Source of the DNA: Natronobacterium gregoryi SP2
Lineage (GTDB): Archaea > Halobacteriota > Halobacteria > Halobacteriales > Natrialbaceae
Assembly (NCBI RefSeq): GCF_000230715.2
Contig: NC_019792.1
Coordinates: forward strand, 1,922,001-1,986,000
Direction of reading: 5' to 3'
DNA: 64,000 nt
How positions within the stretch are numbered: the first letter of the stretch is position 1; every line of letters starts with the position of its first letter. Made by a program: the position numbers and the translations under genes. The notes under the pieces are model-generated. The model saw only the letters and a program-made list of their open reading frames with translations. It was not told the DNA's origin and did not search any database. Shown piece by piece: positions 1 through 7,934 of the stretch.

Positions 1-982
1 GAACGTCGTCCTCGTCGAACTCGAGTTTCGACGCGGGAAGCCTGACAGGCGTCAGCAACTCGTCGAACTGCTCGCGGTCGTTTCGATAGGCGAGCCACTC
101 GAGTTCCGTCGACGTCGGTTCCGAGAGTCGTCGTGAGCCGACAGCCAGGCCGACCGTGCCAGCCAGTCCGAGGACGAGGAGCAACGGGCCACCGACGGTA
201 TGGAGCGGTCCCGCAGTTGCAGGGACAGTGACCGTCTTGGACTCGTCGTAGGACTCGTCGTATGCGTCCGTTCCCGCGTCGTCGATCCGGTACGTGCTCC
301 CGTCGTATTCGATTGGAACCTGGTACTCGTCCGCGACGGACCGGTGATCGCCCTCGATTTCGCCTTCGACCGTGCGCTCGATTTCGATGTGTATCTCCGT
401 CGCTCCGGGACTCGCTTCGAGATCGGCTTCGATCTCGTCGATCGTCGCCGCGACCTCGGTGACGTCGACGGTGAAGTCGGCCGTGACATCCTCGTGTGGT
501 TCGACATCCTTTTCGCTGACAGACGCGAGATTCTCCCGCTGGCTCCAGTAGACCGTGTCGCCCCCGTCGTCGGGCTCGACGGCCCGATACGCGAGATCGA
601 TGGAGACGCCGAGAGCCACGTTCCTGGCGGTTTCGGCCTCGTACCCGCCAACGAACTCGCCGTCCAACTCCGGCGTCACCGCCGTGTAGTAGAGCGGTTC
701 GTTCTCGAGCACGGTCCCGTTCGGATAGACCGCAGTGGCGTCGCTCACCATCGCTTCGTGAGCCAGTGCTCCCGTCGCAGACCAGGACGACTCGAGTCGC
801 TGGTCGGTCTCTTCGGGTGGAGCGGCGTACGCCCCGTAGCTCAACCACCCACCGAAGACGACGAGGACGACACACGTGATCACCAGTGCCGTTCGGTATT
901 CCGCGAACAGTACCCGAAGCTGCAATCGTCGCTTCGCGTGTTCCTCGTCCCGTCTCTCCCCGTCAGTGTCGGACCTATACAT
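1..982 (-). CDS. DUF5305-type membrane protein (3' end outside window)
   Basis: The minus-strand frame starts at the ATG ending at 982 and stays open past base 1, so the C-terminus is missing. The protein has a short charged N-tail, a membrane segment at about residues 28-50 (ALVITCVVLVVFGGWL), an extracytoplasmic beta-rich acidic region, and a second membrane segment at about 255-284 followed by RRLSEPTSTELEW. This two-helix layout and its position directly after a signal peptidase match haloarchaeal DUF5305 proteins. The start lies 2 nt beyond the stop of the signal peptidase gene, so the two are almost certainly co-transcribed. The function is unknown. From context it may be an accessory factor for export or assembly of the DUF1102 proteins encoded upstream. 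Confidence 0.75.
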   Translation of the reverse strand, partial: MYRSDTDGERRDEEHAKRRLQLRVLFAEYRTALVITCVVLVVFGGWLSYGAYAAPPEETDQRLESSWSATGALAHEAMVSDATAVYPNGTVLENEPLYYTAVTPELDGEFVGGYEAETARNVALGVSIDLAYRAVEPDDGGDTVYWSQRENLASVSEKDVEPHEDVTADFTVDVTEVAATIDEIEADLEASPGATEIHIEIERTVEGEIEGDHRSVADEYQVPIEYDGSTYRIDDAGTDAYDESYDESKTVTVPATAGPLHTVGGPLLLVLGLAGTVGLAVGSRRLSEPTSTELEWLAYRNDREQFDELLTPVRLPASKLEFDEDDV

Positions 983-984
983 AG

Positions 985-2172
985 TTAGTTTCTTCCTCGG
1001 GAATCCGAACGTCGCTGTTCGCTGTGACTCTCTCGTCGTCGCCTCCGCCTCGTCACTCGCCGGAGACGAGGGTCAGCCGGCTCGAGCAGGAGTCGACCGA
1101 GCCAGTAGAACCCGCCCCCGAGCAATGAGACGATGGCGACGAATGGGACCCACGGATGAACGTCGTACAGCCAGTCGAGTACCGGTAGCGGCAGGAGAGA
1201 CAGAAAGCGATACTCCGTGACGTACGCCGGGTGGTAGCCGGTTTCGTCGGGTGCCGTAATCGAGAGCGTCACCTCGGCCGACTCCCGCGGAGCGACAGTC
1301 GTCGGTCCTGGCTCGACGTCGACGTTCTCACTCTTCGGCTCGATGTAGGTCACGATCGGAACGAAGCCACCGTTTCCTACCTCGTACGGTATCTCCTCGG
1401 TCGTCCCCTGTTCGACCACCAGCGGGCGATCCGACTCGAACTCTGCGCTGATGACGTCGTGAGAGTGAGTCCCCGCTGGTGCGACCATCGCCGCCGCCGC
1501 GGCGACGACTACCAGCAGGGCGAACGCTCCTGCGAGCAATCGTGGGTCGAACGCCGCCTCCACCCCACTTCCGTTTCCGCCTGACCGATCTGACTCGAGC
1601 GACGACCGACCGTCGGATCGACGCCGCTCCCGGACCGTCTCGATAGCGTAGAGACCGATCGAGATTCCTAACAGCAGGTAGGCCAACCCTGCTGTCTCGA
1701 GAAACGTACGGACTCCAAACGTCGTCGCGAACCACCGCTGACCGCGCTCGAGTCCGTCACCGATCGCCATTACGCCGGTCCCGAGGTTCGGGATCGTGAC
1801 GACCTCGTCGTTTACCTGCAGTGCAGACGCGACGATTTGCCCGTCTTGGACGGACGGCTCACCGCTGTCCTGGTCGGTGAAGGGATTTGCGTCCCCGCGA
1901 GTCACGTATCCCCGGTCGGTTTCGTCGACTACCCGATGTGTCGTCAGTCCACCGCCGTCGATTTCCTCGGCGTCGAAGACGACGACGTCGCCGACCGTCG
2001 GATCGCCACCGACTTCACTAGGTACGGCGACGAACCCGTCGCCGGTCTCGATCGTCGGTTCCATGCTTCCGGTTTCGACGAACCCGAGCAGAATCGGCTG
2101 GCCGAGGATCTGTCCGGCGAGCAACCCGACGAGAACGACGATTCCGATACCCTGCGCTCCCCGTCGGATCAT
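985..2172 (-). CDS. Signal peptidase I, archaeal type (SipW-like), with C-terminal extension
   Basis: Membrane serine peptidase of family S26B (395 aa). An N-terminal membrane helix (about 9-30) is followed by the catalytic GSMEPTI box (Ser36), TTHRVV (His79, in place of the bacterial Lys) and RGDANPFTDQD (Asp94/Asp100/Asp102). After the catalytic core come two membrane helices (about 155-175 and 205-230), an Ig-like extracytoplasmic domain and a last helix near the C-terminus. This makes the protein about twice as long as a minimal Sec11. I chose the ATG at 2172; a TTG five codons upstream is the alternative. It sits in an operon after a DUF1102-type gene and before DUF5305, a context resembling bacterial SipW, which processes TasA/camelysin-type fibre proteins. 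A dedicated role is inferred from this context. Confidence 0.85.
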   Translation of the reverse strand: MIRRGAQGIGIVVLVGLLAGQILGQPILLGFVETGSMEPTIETGDGFVAVPSEVGGDPTVGDVVVFDAEEIDGGGLTTHRVVDETDRGYVTRGDANPFTDQDSGEPSVQDGQIVASALQVNDEVVTIPNLGTGVMAIGDGLERGQRWFATTFGVRTFLETAGLAYLLLGISIGLYAIETVRERRRSDGRSSLESDRSGGNGSGVEAAFDPRLLAGAFALLVVVAAAAAMVAPAGTHSHDVISAEFESDRPLVVEQGTTEEIPYEVGNGGFVPIVTYIEPKSENVDVEPGPTTVAPRESAEVTLSITAPDETGYHPAYVTEYRFLSLLPLPVLDWLYDVHPWVPFVAIVSLLGGGFYWLGRLLLEPADPRLRRVTRRRRRRESHSEQRRSDSRGRN

Positions 2173-2258
2173 CCCAAATGAGGGCAATCACGTACGGTTA
2201 TTTGAAAGTTAGGGTATTTGAACTGTCTGCGGGCCTTCCTGGATCGCGCGGTGGTCAC

Positions 2259-3554
2259 TCACCGATACGCTCGACGCAAACGACCGACTCCCAGTCCGAC
2301 GGCAATCACGACGACGAAAACGACGACCACTGCGGACTCGATAGTGGCAGCCGTCCCGTCGGCCGGATCGAAACCACTACGATCGGCAACACTGCTGTCG
2401 TCGACAGCGTCTTCGGCATCACGGTCGGTTTCCGAACCATCGCCGGCAGCGCCTAGCCCAGCGTCGTCGGCCTCGCCGTCCGTCTCCGTCTCTGGTGTCC
2501 CAGTGCTCACGACGTAGTCGGACTCCGGATCGACGGGAACGGTGTACTCGAGTGTCCCCTCCGTTTCGTCGACTCGCTCGACGTCGATCTCGGCCCATCC
2601 TTCCCTTTCGTAACGGTGGACTGTGATCGGGACCGCGTCGCCGCTTTCGGTCGCAAGGACCGTTCCGTCGCGTTCGAGCTCATGATGATCGACGACCAGG
2701 TGGTACTCGATCGTCTCGAATGCCTCTGCCGGAGCGTCTTCTATCGTGACAGCGCCAATCGGCTCGGTCTCGTCGGCGGGACGAAGCTCGTTCGCGTCGA
2801 GCCACCGGTCGACGCTGACCGCGAACGAAACCGCCGCGCCCGCGGGTGCGGCCGTGATCCGCTCGAGGGTGACGCCATCGGTCAGTGCCAGTCCACGCAG
2901 ATCGATCGATGTCGACTCTGTTCCACAGTCCGCGGCGTTCGTGATCGAAACCTCTCGTGTCGTCTTTTCCGGCATCTCGACCGTTACGGTCGGTGGCGGA
3001 CAGGTCGGCACCGACGCAGACCCCGACGGAGGCCCCGACGCCCCGGCAACCCCACCCGAGCCGTCGGGGATCGTTCCGTGAATTTCCACGCCATCGATCA
3101 GCACGTCCACCGTCTCCACGTCGCGTGAGTCGACGGTGAAGCCGACGTCGATCGAGTCGTCGGGACCCAGTGTCGCCCTGTTCTGTTCCCCCTCGATCGA
3201 CGTGCCGGTATCGTCGGAACGGTAGAACGCGATGTCGGGCGAACCGTGCTCGAGCCATACCTGGACAGACTCGTCGCCAGTGTGATTGAGTCTGACTACG
3301 TCGTCGATGCCGGTGACCGTCTCCGCCGGAACGCCGTCACCCTCGACGACGTCGTTACCGGCAGCCAGATCGATCACGAGTTCGTCGTCCCCGTCCAGGG
3401 AAGCGTACGCGCCGTGAGGCCCGTCGTGCGGTTCGACGGTAACGCCCTCGAAAACGCGGTCGTGGCCGCTGTCAGGACTGGTTCCACCGGTCGCGGCGGC
3501 AATGAGCAAGAGCAAGCAGAGGATAGCGATTCCGAACGCTCCCCGTCGGCTCAT
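2259..3554 (-). CDS. Large DUF1102-like surface protein with C-terminal membrane anchor
   Basis: 431 aa. The N-terminus (MSRRGAFGIAIL then an LLLLIAAAT hydrophobic run) is a signal or anchor. The extracytoplasmic part is acidic and beta-rich and contains GPHGAYASLDGDDELVID and VQVWLEHGSPDIAFY, typical of haloarchaeal DUF1102-related proteins. A Ser/Gly/Pro-rich linker at about residue 170 precedes a CARDB-like beta domain, an Asp/Glu-rich stalk and a final membrane helix (VVVVFVVVIAVGLGVG) ending in RLRRAYR. It is followed at short distance by the signal peptidase gene. The same frame stays open back to an ATG at 3908, but that 118-residue addition is Arg-rich and unlike haloarchaeal protein, so I take ATG 3554. 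It could be the wall or membrane anchor for the small DUF1102 subunits; that is inference. Confidence 0.65.
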   Translation of the reverse strand: MSRRGAFGIAILCLLLLIAAATGGTSPDSGHDRVFEGVTVEPHDGPHGAYASLDGDDELVIDLAAGNDVVEGDGVPAETVTGIDDVVRLNHTGDESVQVWLEHGSPDIAFYRSDDTGTSIEGEQNRATLGPDDSIDVGFTVDSRDVETVDVLIDGVEIHGTIPDGSGGVAGASGPPSGSASVPTCPPPTVTVEMPEKTTREVSITNAADCGTESTSIDLRGLALTDGVTLERITAAPAGAAVSFAVSVDRWLDANELRPADETEPIGAVTIEDAPAEAFETIEYHLVVDHHELERDGTVLATESGDAVPITVHRYEREGWAEIDVERVDETEGTLEYTVPVDPESDYVVSTGTPETETDGEADDAGLGAAGDGSETDRDAEDAVDDSSVADRSGFDPADGTAATIESAVVVVFVVVIAVGLGVGRLRRAYR

Positions 3555-4165
3555 CGGCGTTGCCACCTCGCGTGACGTCTCCGTTCTCGAGTCGGCATTC
3601 GTGTTCGAAACTGGTGTGTCGTTTCGGGAGCGCCGCCTCTCTTGCCGAGGCGAAGCTCCCGGGCTCTGTTCGAACGCCACCCCCTCCCCTGGGGGAGCGT
3701 CGTGTTCGACGACGACGGTGTCGCCGTCGATGGGAACGCGACGGTCGGGTGTGGCAGATGGCTGGCTGTCGAAGCGTCCACCGTCCCGGCGACGCGACCA
3801 ACCATGCGAACGAGTTGTGGGTGATCGGGTGATCGGACGATCGCGGGGTCGCGTCGCCGTCCGCCTCGAGAATCCCCGTGGCCAAGACGGACGGCGTCCA
3901 CTCCCCATCGCGTTCCCACTCGAGAGAAGCTCAGCTATAGCTATTGTAATACGGGTGTTGACCGGGTTTCAGCAGGAGTAAACGGCGGTGTTCGACTCTC
4001 CAGGAGCTCGTGATGTCTTCGTTGTGTCTTCAGACCGGCGTCGTCACTGACCGTCGTTACCAGTCCGGTCGCCGCTGTCTTTCCGTTCACTCGAGCGCAA
4101 CGACTGACAGCGGCGACAGCGGAGACGAAGTCGATCGGCGAAGGGAGTCGACTCCCTCTTCAGGC
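3555..4165. other. Intergenic region with a long possible 5' leader
   Basis: A 611-bp gap. On the minus strand it holds a promoter-like motif at 3942-3972, which would put a transcription start near 3920 and give the downstream gene a leader of about 365 nt if the ATG at 3554 is used. All six frames are Arg/Ser-rich with no acidic haloarchaeal signature. The plus strand around 3700-3790 has a short acidic stretch (VVFDDDGVAVDGNATVGCG) that could be a gene remnant, but I cannot assign it. Confidence 0.5.
3942..3972 (-). promoter_or_regulatory. Putative promoter motif, copy 1 (CTGAAA-N14-GTATTACAATA)
   Basis: Read on the minus strand, CTGAAA is followed 14 nt later by GTATTACAATA, a plausible TATA box. 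The same two blocks with identical spacing occur at 5471-5501 before the two small DUF1102 genes. Sharing a two-part motif within one gene cluster suggests common regulation. Confidence 0.5.
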
Positions 4166-4732
4166 TCAGTTTTCGGGCGCAGCCGCGTGAATCGTGAGGA
4201 CGACGTTGTAGGAGTCGGTGTCGATGTCGTGTGTTTCGATCTGTAAGCCAGCAGGGAGGCTTTCGCCAACGCCGATCGAAGCCGACGGGTCGTCGGCTGT
4301 AAGCAGTTCTCCCGTTTCTACGTCGTACATCTCCACGGATGGAACTCCGTTCGTTTCAGCCTGCGTGCTGTATATCTCTACCGATTGTGTCCCCTGGTTC
4401 TTGACTTCGAACAGGCCAGGCCCATCCGCACCGACATCGCTCGAGAACCGATAGATGGAGTCCGAACCGAGTCCTTCCGGATCGGTTTCGTCGCCGTCCG
4501 GATACTCGTGTTCGCTCTGGCCGGGGAACTGGAACTTTAGCTGACCGCCGTCGATGTCCGCTCGTTCTCCCTCGTCGATCTCGTCGAGAACGAGGAACGC
4601 GCTGTGGTCGTCTTCTGTTTCGACCGTGATAGACCGACGAGCTTCGACGCTAGTAAAGGCACCACTGCCGAAGACAACACTCCCTCCGGCGGTGATCGCG
4701 CCCAGGCCGCCAATGAACGTTCGGCGTCTCAT
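4166..4732 (-). CDS. DUF1102 / SipW-dependent-type secreted protein
   Basis: 188 aa. The signal peptide is Tat-like (MRRRTFIGGLGAITAGG) and ends in the DUF1102 hallmark GSGAFTSVEARRSITV, the presumed cleavage region. The mature part is acidic and beta-rich (SAFLVLDE, LFEVKNQGTQSVEIY, SYNVVLTIHAA) with no anchor, as expected for a secreted fibre subunit. It lies 41 bp after the next DUF1102 gene (4774-5361) and shares the KNQGTQ/ENQGTQ motif with it, so the two are paralogues in one operon. By analogy, TasA/camelysin subunits and the Pyrobaculum bundling-pilus subunit AbpA polymerise by donor strand exchange after processing by a dedicated signal peptidase. Fibre formation here is inferred, not shown. 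Confidence 0.75.
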   Translation of the reverse strand: MRRRTFIGGLGAITAGGSVVFGSGAFTSVEARRSITVETEDDHSAFLVLDEIDEGERADIDGGQLKFQFPGQSEHEYPDGDETDPEGLGSDSIYRFSSDVGADGPGLFEVKNQGTQSVEIYSTQAETNGVPSVEMYDVETGELLTADDPSASIGVGESLPAGLQIETHDIDTDSYNVVLTIHAAAPEN

Positions 4733-4773
4733 TGTAGTGTGTTTGTCGGCGGTATCGAACCGCCGCTATCTGT

Positions 4774-5361
4774 TTAGGCTGGGAAGTTGTCCTCGGTGCC
4801 GGCCACGATGGTGAGGGTGTCGTCGAGCTCCGGGAAGTCATCATCCTTGTCGAGATTGAACGCGAACCCGATGGTGATGCCCTCACCGGGGCCGATCTCG
4901 GGCAGTTCGTCGACTGAGAAGTTGTCGGTTCGGATGCCCTGCTCGCCCTCGCTGGGGGAGCCGGTACCGTACTCGAGGTTCTCTCGCGAGACGAAGACGA
5001 GGAAGTCACCGACGTCGAACCCGTCCTCGTCGGGTACGTCGACGCCGATCTTTACCTCCTGAGTCCCCTGATTCTCCACTTCGAGCACACTCTCGAAGTT
5101 AGTGAACGCACGGTCGTTGATACCCTCTCCGCCCGCTTCGGTTTCCGTGAAGTCCAGGCTCACGATGCCGCCACTTTCGTCGACGTACGCGCCGTTGTCG
5201 TCCTCAGACGGCCCCAGCGCGAGGAACGCGTCCGAATCGTGAGCTACGTCGACCTGGATGTCACGGTCGGCCTCGATGCTCGTAAACGCGCCCGTACCGA
5301 CGGCCGCTGCTGCTCCCGATGCCAGTGCTCCCATTCCGATGACGAATTTGCGTCGTTGCAT
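4774..5361 (-). CDS. DUF1102 / SipW-dependent-type secreted protein, first gene of operon
   Basis: 195 aa from the ATG at 5361. The N-terminus MQRRKFVIGMGALASG is Tat-like, and the signal ends in GTGAFTSIEADRDIQVDV, the DUF1102 signature. Mature-domain motifs include SDAFLALGPSED, VLEVENQGTQEVKIGV and a C-terminal DTLTIVAGT strand. There is no C-terminal anchor. A longer in-frame start at 5427 would add 22 residues before the signal and is unlikely. The gene follows the promoter-like motif at 5471-5501 and precedes its paralogue. It probably encodes the major exported subunit of the cluster; polymerisation is by analogy to TasA-like proteins. Confidence 0.78.
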   Translation of the reverse strand: MQRRKFVIGMGALASGAAAAVGTGAFTSIEADRDIQVDVAHDSDAFLALGPSEDDNGAYVDESGGIVSLDFTETEAGGEGINDRAFTNFESVLEVENQGTQEVKIGVDVPDEDGFDVGDFLVFVSRENLEYGTGSPSEGEQGIRTDNFSVDELPEIGPGEGITIGFAFNLDKDDDFPELDDTLTIVAGTEDNFPA

Positions 5362-5862
5362 TGTTGATCTCTCCGTCGTTTCCGCAGGGGACGACGTCCA
5401 CCACGACGATGGCCCGTCGCCGCCCAATCCCCTGTCCAGGGATTACAGGCCGAAAGACTCCACCAAGGGATATTGTAATACACCTGTGGAGTTAATTTCA
5501 GGTCCGGATGTCGAGCAGTCAGTCACTTGCTGACTCCGTCAGACCACACCGAGTGACTGTTGACGTTCTCGACCGTGAGTGAATCACATACCTGCACCCA
5601 CGCGTCGAGTATCGGCCCTGAACCGATTCGGCCAAGCGCTGTTCTCGAGTCGATATCGGTGTCATTTACTCCACTCAACTTTGGTCTGAAACCCTTTGCA
5701 TTCAGTCAGCCGTCAGTTAGTCCCTCTTCAGCAGCACCTGATCTTCTGCCAACTCCACGAGAATCAACGATCGTTTCAACTCGTTAAAATAAGAACTAGT
5801 TGGATTCAATTACTTATTGACGACACAACCTTTTTGCCGGGGGGTGTGATACCGGGTATCTG
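5362..5862. other. Divergent intergenic region between DUF1102 operon and wHTH regulator
   Basis: A 501-bp gap, AT-richer than its surroundings between about 5640 and 5830. It holds the minus-strand promoter motif at 5471-5501 and, on the plus strand, AT-rich sequence (TTACTTATTGACG near 5810) that probably drives the regulator gene at 5863. No ORF with haloarchaeal character is visible. Confidence 0.5.
5471..5501 (-). promoter_or_regulatory. Putative promoter motif, copy 2 (CTGAAA-N14-GTATTACAATA)
   Basis: Same two blocks and same 14-nt spacing as the motif at 3942-3972. It lies 110 nt before the ATG at 5361, implying a leader of roughly 85-90 nt. It is the probable promoter of the two-gene DUF1102 operon. 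Confidence 0.55.
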
Positions 5863-6513
5863 ATGGGGACAACTCACGCAGCCCAATCCGCCAATACGGA
5901 CGTGACGGGGAACGACGCCGACGGGGGTTCATCCGACTCCGACTCGACGAACGCTACTCTCACCGAAGACGAACTCTTCGAGATGCTCTCGAACCGGCGA
6001 CGGCGCTACGTCCTCCACCAGCTCATGCAGGAAGACGAGCGTATCGACGTCGGAACGCTGTCAGAAGAGATCGCTGCTTCCGAAGACGGTATCGATCTGC
6101 AAGCGGTCTCGAGCACCGACCGAAAGCGAGTCTACACGGCACTACACCAGTCACATCTGCCAAAAATGGACGAAGCGGGCGTCCTCGAGTTCAACAAGGA
6201 CCGTGGGTTCGTCGAACCGACGCCTGCACTCGAAGACGTCGAAATCTACATGGACGTCGTTCACGGTCGCGAGATTCCGTGGAGCGACTACTACATCGGT
6301 CTGACCGCACTGTCCGGCGTGTTGCTTGCGCTGACGGCGTCGGGGATCGGACCGTTCGGTGCAGTTTCCTCGTATGCATGGGGCACGTTCGTCGTCGTCG
6401 CGCTTGCGGTCTCGTCGATTGCACACCGATACTACGCACGTCGCAATCGCCTGGGGATCACAGAAGACCCTCCTGGCGTCGAACTCGAGTACTCGTCGAA
6501 CACCGATGGATAG
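5863..6513 (+). CDS. DUF7344-type winged-helix protein with two membrane helices
   Basis: 216 aa. After a Ser/Asp-rich N-tail comes LTEDELFEMLSNRRRRYVLHQL (about 38-60), the start of a winged-helix domain typical of haloarchaeal DUF7344 proteins, continuing through KRVYTALHQSHLPKMDEAGVLEF. Two hydrophobic helices follow at about 145-165 and 172-190 (YYIGLTALSGVLLAL; GTFVVVALAVSSI), then a basic and acidic tail. It is a probable membrane-tethered DNA-binding regulator. Being divergent from the DUF1102 operon and upstream of another DUF1102-like gene, it is the best local candidate regulator of the cluster; the target is inferred from position only. Confidence 0.7.
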   Translation: MGTTHAAQSANTDVTGNDADGGSSDSDSTNATLTEDELFEMLSNRRRRYVLHQLMQEDERIDVGTLSEEIAASEDGIDLQAVSSTDRKRVYTALHQSHLPKMDEAGVLEFNKDRGFVEPTPALEDVEIYMDVVHGREIPWSDYYIGLTALSGVLLALTASGIGPFGAVSSYAWGTFVVVALAVSSIAHRYYARRNRLGITEDPPGVELEYSSNTDG

Positions 6514-6583
6514 TCTGTGGTTCGTTGCCGTGTTCGATCTGTGAGTCGTAACACGCTGAAATTCCCTCACTGATACGCCCGAG

Positions 6584-7555
6584 ATGAACCGAACGAGACG
6601 CACACTGCTCGCGATGATCGCCGGATCGAGTGGCCTGCTCGCTGTCGACACGCTCGGACACTCGAGCAGCGAACTCGATCGAGACATCTCTGTCGGGGTG
6701 GTAAGCGACGCGAACGCGTATCTCGGATTGGTCGACGACGACGTCGAAACGGGTGGGCTCCTCTTCGGCAACGGCACACGGTATCCGCTTGCGACGTTCG
6801 ACGTCGCAAACCGGCTTACCGAGCCGATCGAGGTAGCCCTCGGGGTCGAGGACGACCGCGTCCGGTTCGTGCCGACGTCGGACGCCGAAGCCAGCGACGC
6901 CGTCACCGCGTTCGACCTCGGCGTTGGCGAGAAGACCGCCGTTGCGATCGATCTCGACGTCCGTTCTACTGTCCCACCCGTCGACGAAACGATCACGACG
7001 ACACTCGAGGTCGAAGCCGAAGGAGAGACGACCCATGTCGAGACTGATCGGTCGCTCACGCTCGTCTCGGGGGTGTTGCTGGTCGTCGACTGGTGTTCCT
7101 CGTGGCACCACGACGGACGACTCGTGATCAGGAAACGACGCGACCTAGGCGGCGACTGCTGTTTGCTCGTCGAACTCGTCGACTGTGTTGGCGACGAACG
7201 GACGACGGTCGCCGAGGTCGACGCCTCGAACGGACTGTTGCCGAAACTCAGACTGGCTTTTCCCGAAGCGAACCGTTCCAATCCTGGACGTTCGACTTCG
7301 AAGGGACGCGACGACACCGGAGCACCCCTCTCTCAATCTCGCTCCGAGTCCGCGTCCGACCCGGCTCTCGTGACGGCAAGCGGTGTCGAAGTCGAACTCG
7401 AGTGGGAGGCGACTCTCGGCGACGAGAAAGAGACGGCGACGACCGGCGAGTCGAGCCTTCCCGTTCTCGAGGTCGACCCCGATGGTGCGCTCGAAAACGA
7501 GACGTCACGGTCGACCGAACCACTCGAGGTTCGCTTTTCGAAACTCGCGGAGTAG
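6584..7555 (+). CDS. Secreted DUF1102-like protein with unassigned C-terminal half
   Basis: 323 aa. MNRTRRTLLAMIAGSSG is a Tat-type signal. ELDRDISVGVVSDANAYLGLVDDD resembles the start of mature DUF1102 proteins, followed by FDVANRLTEPIEVALGVED and a beta-rich stretch to about residue 160. The second half is Cys-containing (VVDWCSSWHHDG, LGGDCCLLVELVDC), then a Ser-rich linker and two more beta strands. I do not recognise it. Codon use stays haloarchaeal throughout, so I see no frameshift. It lacks a membrane anchor. The AFTSVEA box of the paralogues is replaced by HSSSELDRD, so processing may differ. Confidence 0.6.
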   Translation: MNRTRRTLLAMIAGSSGLLAVDTLGHSSSELDRDISVGVVSDANAYLGLVDDDVETGGLLFGNGTRYPLATFDVANRLTEPIEVALGVEDDRVRFVPTSDAEASDAVTAFDLGVGEKTAVAIDLDVRSTVPPVDETITTTLEVEAEGETTHVETDRSLTLVSGVLLVVDWCSSWHHDGRLVIRKRRDLGGDCCLLVELVDCVGDERTTVAEVDASNGLLPKLRLAFPEANRSNPGRSTSKGRDDTGAPLSQSRSESASDPALVTASGVEVELEWEATLGDEKETATTGESSLPVLEVDPDGALENETSRSTEPLEVRFSKLAE

Positions 7556-7718
7556 CCAAACTGTTCCGGTCTGAACCGATGGGACGCCGAGTCCTGTGAC
7601 GCCGTGACCGCCCTCAAACCCCTGTTTCGATCGATTTTCGTTTCGGGAGAGCAAAACTCGGAGACATCGACGGAGCGTTTCTTCCGACGTGTCGTCCGCT
7701 GTGCGTTGAGCAAAGTCC

Positions 7719-7812
7719 CATACTGACTCCTGGTGGCCAGTGACGGTACAGCCACACAACCACGCGGCGGGTCGCGGTCGCGCCGGAACTGACTGCCAGC
7801 AAACCGTATCAG
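7719..7812. repeat. Family A palindrome, copy 1
   Basis: The right arm is canonical (CGCGCCGGAACTGACTG, then CAGCAAACCGTATCAG). The left arm is diverged (CATACTGACTCCTGG). The apex is the GC-rich CGGCGGGTCGCGG. It is not at a stop codon. Confidence 0.7.
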
Positions 7813-7900
7813 AACGTGGCGGCGGTCACACCAGCCCGACGTCTCGTTCGCTCGACTGTGTCGTTGTCGGCTTCGAAATCCGACCGGGACCCAAAGGCAC

Positions 7901-7907
7901 ATTTATC
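7901..7907 (+). promoter_or_regulatory. TATA box of the PAN gene
   Basis: ATTTATC lies about 30 nt before the ATG at 7935, the spacing expected for a leaderless haloarchaeal transcript. Confidence 0.5.
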
Positions 7908-7934
7908 GTGGGACTCGTATCCGGGAACGTCAGG

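Larger units (their letters stand above)
7556..7934. other. Intergenic region upstream of PAN
   Basis: A 379-bp gap holding a family A palindrome (7719-7812) and the PAN TATA box (7901-7907). The section 7556-7718 has no recognisable gene or signal. Confidence 0.5.

Noticed and set aside
2259-3908. 549-aa version of the anchored DUF1102 gene starting at 3908
   Set aside because: The extra 118 residues are Arg-rich and lack acidic bias, and the signal-like helix would be internal. Kept only as an alternative in the findings.
7740-7934. In-frame N-terminal extension of PAN beginning in a palindrome
   Set aside because: The residues come from repeat sequence. A TATA box sits 30 nt before the internal ATG at 7935.
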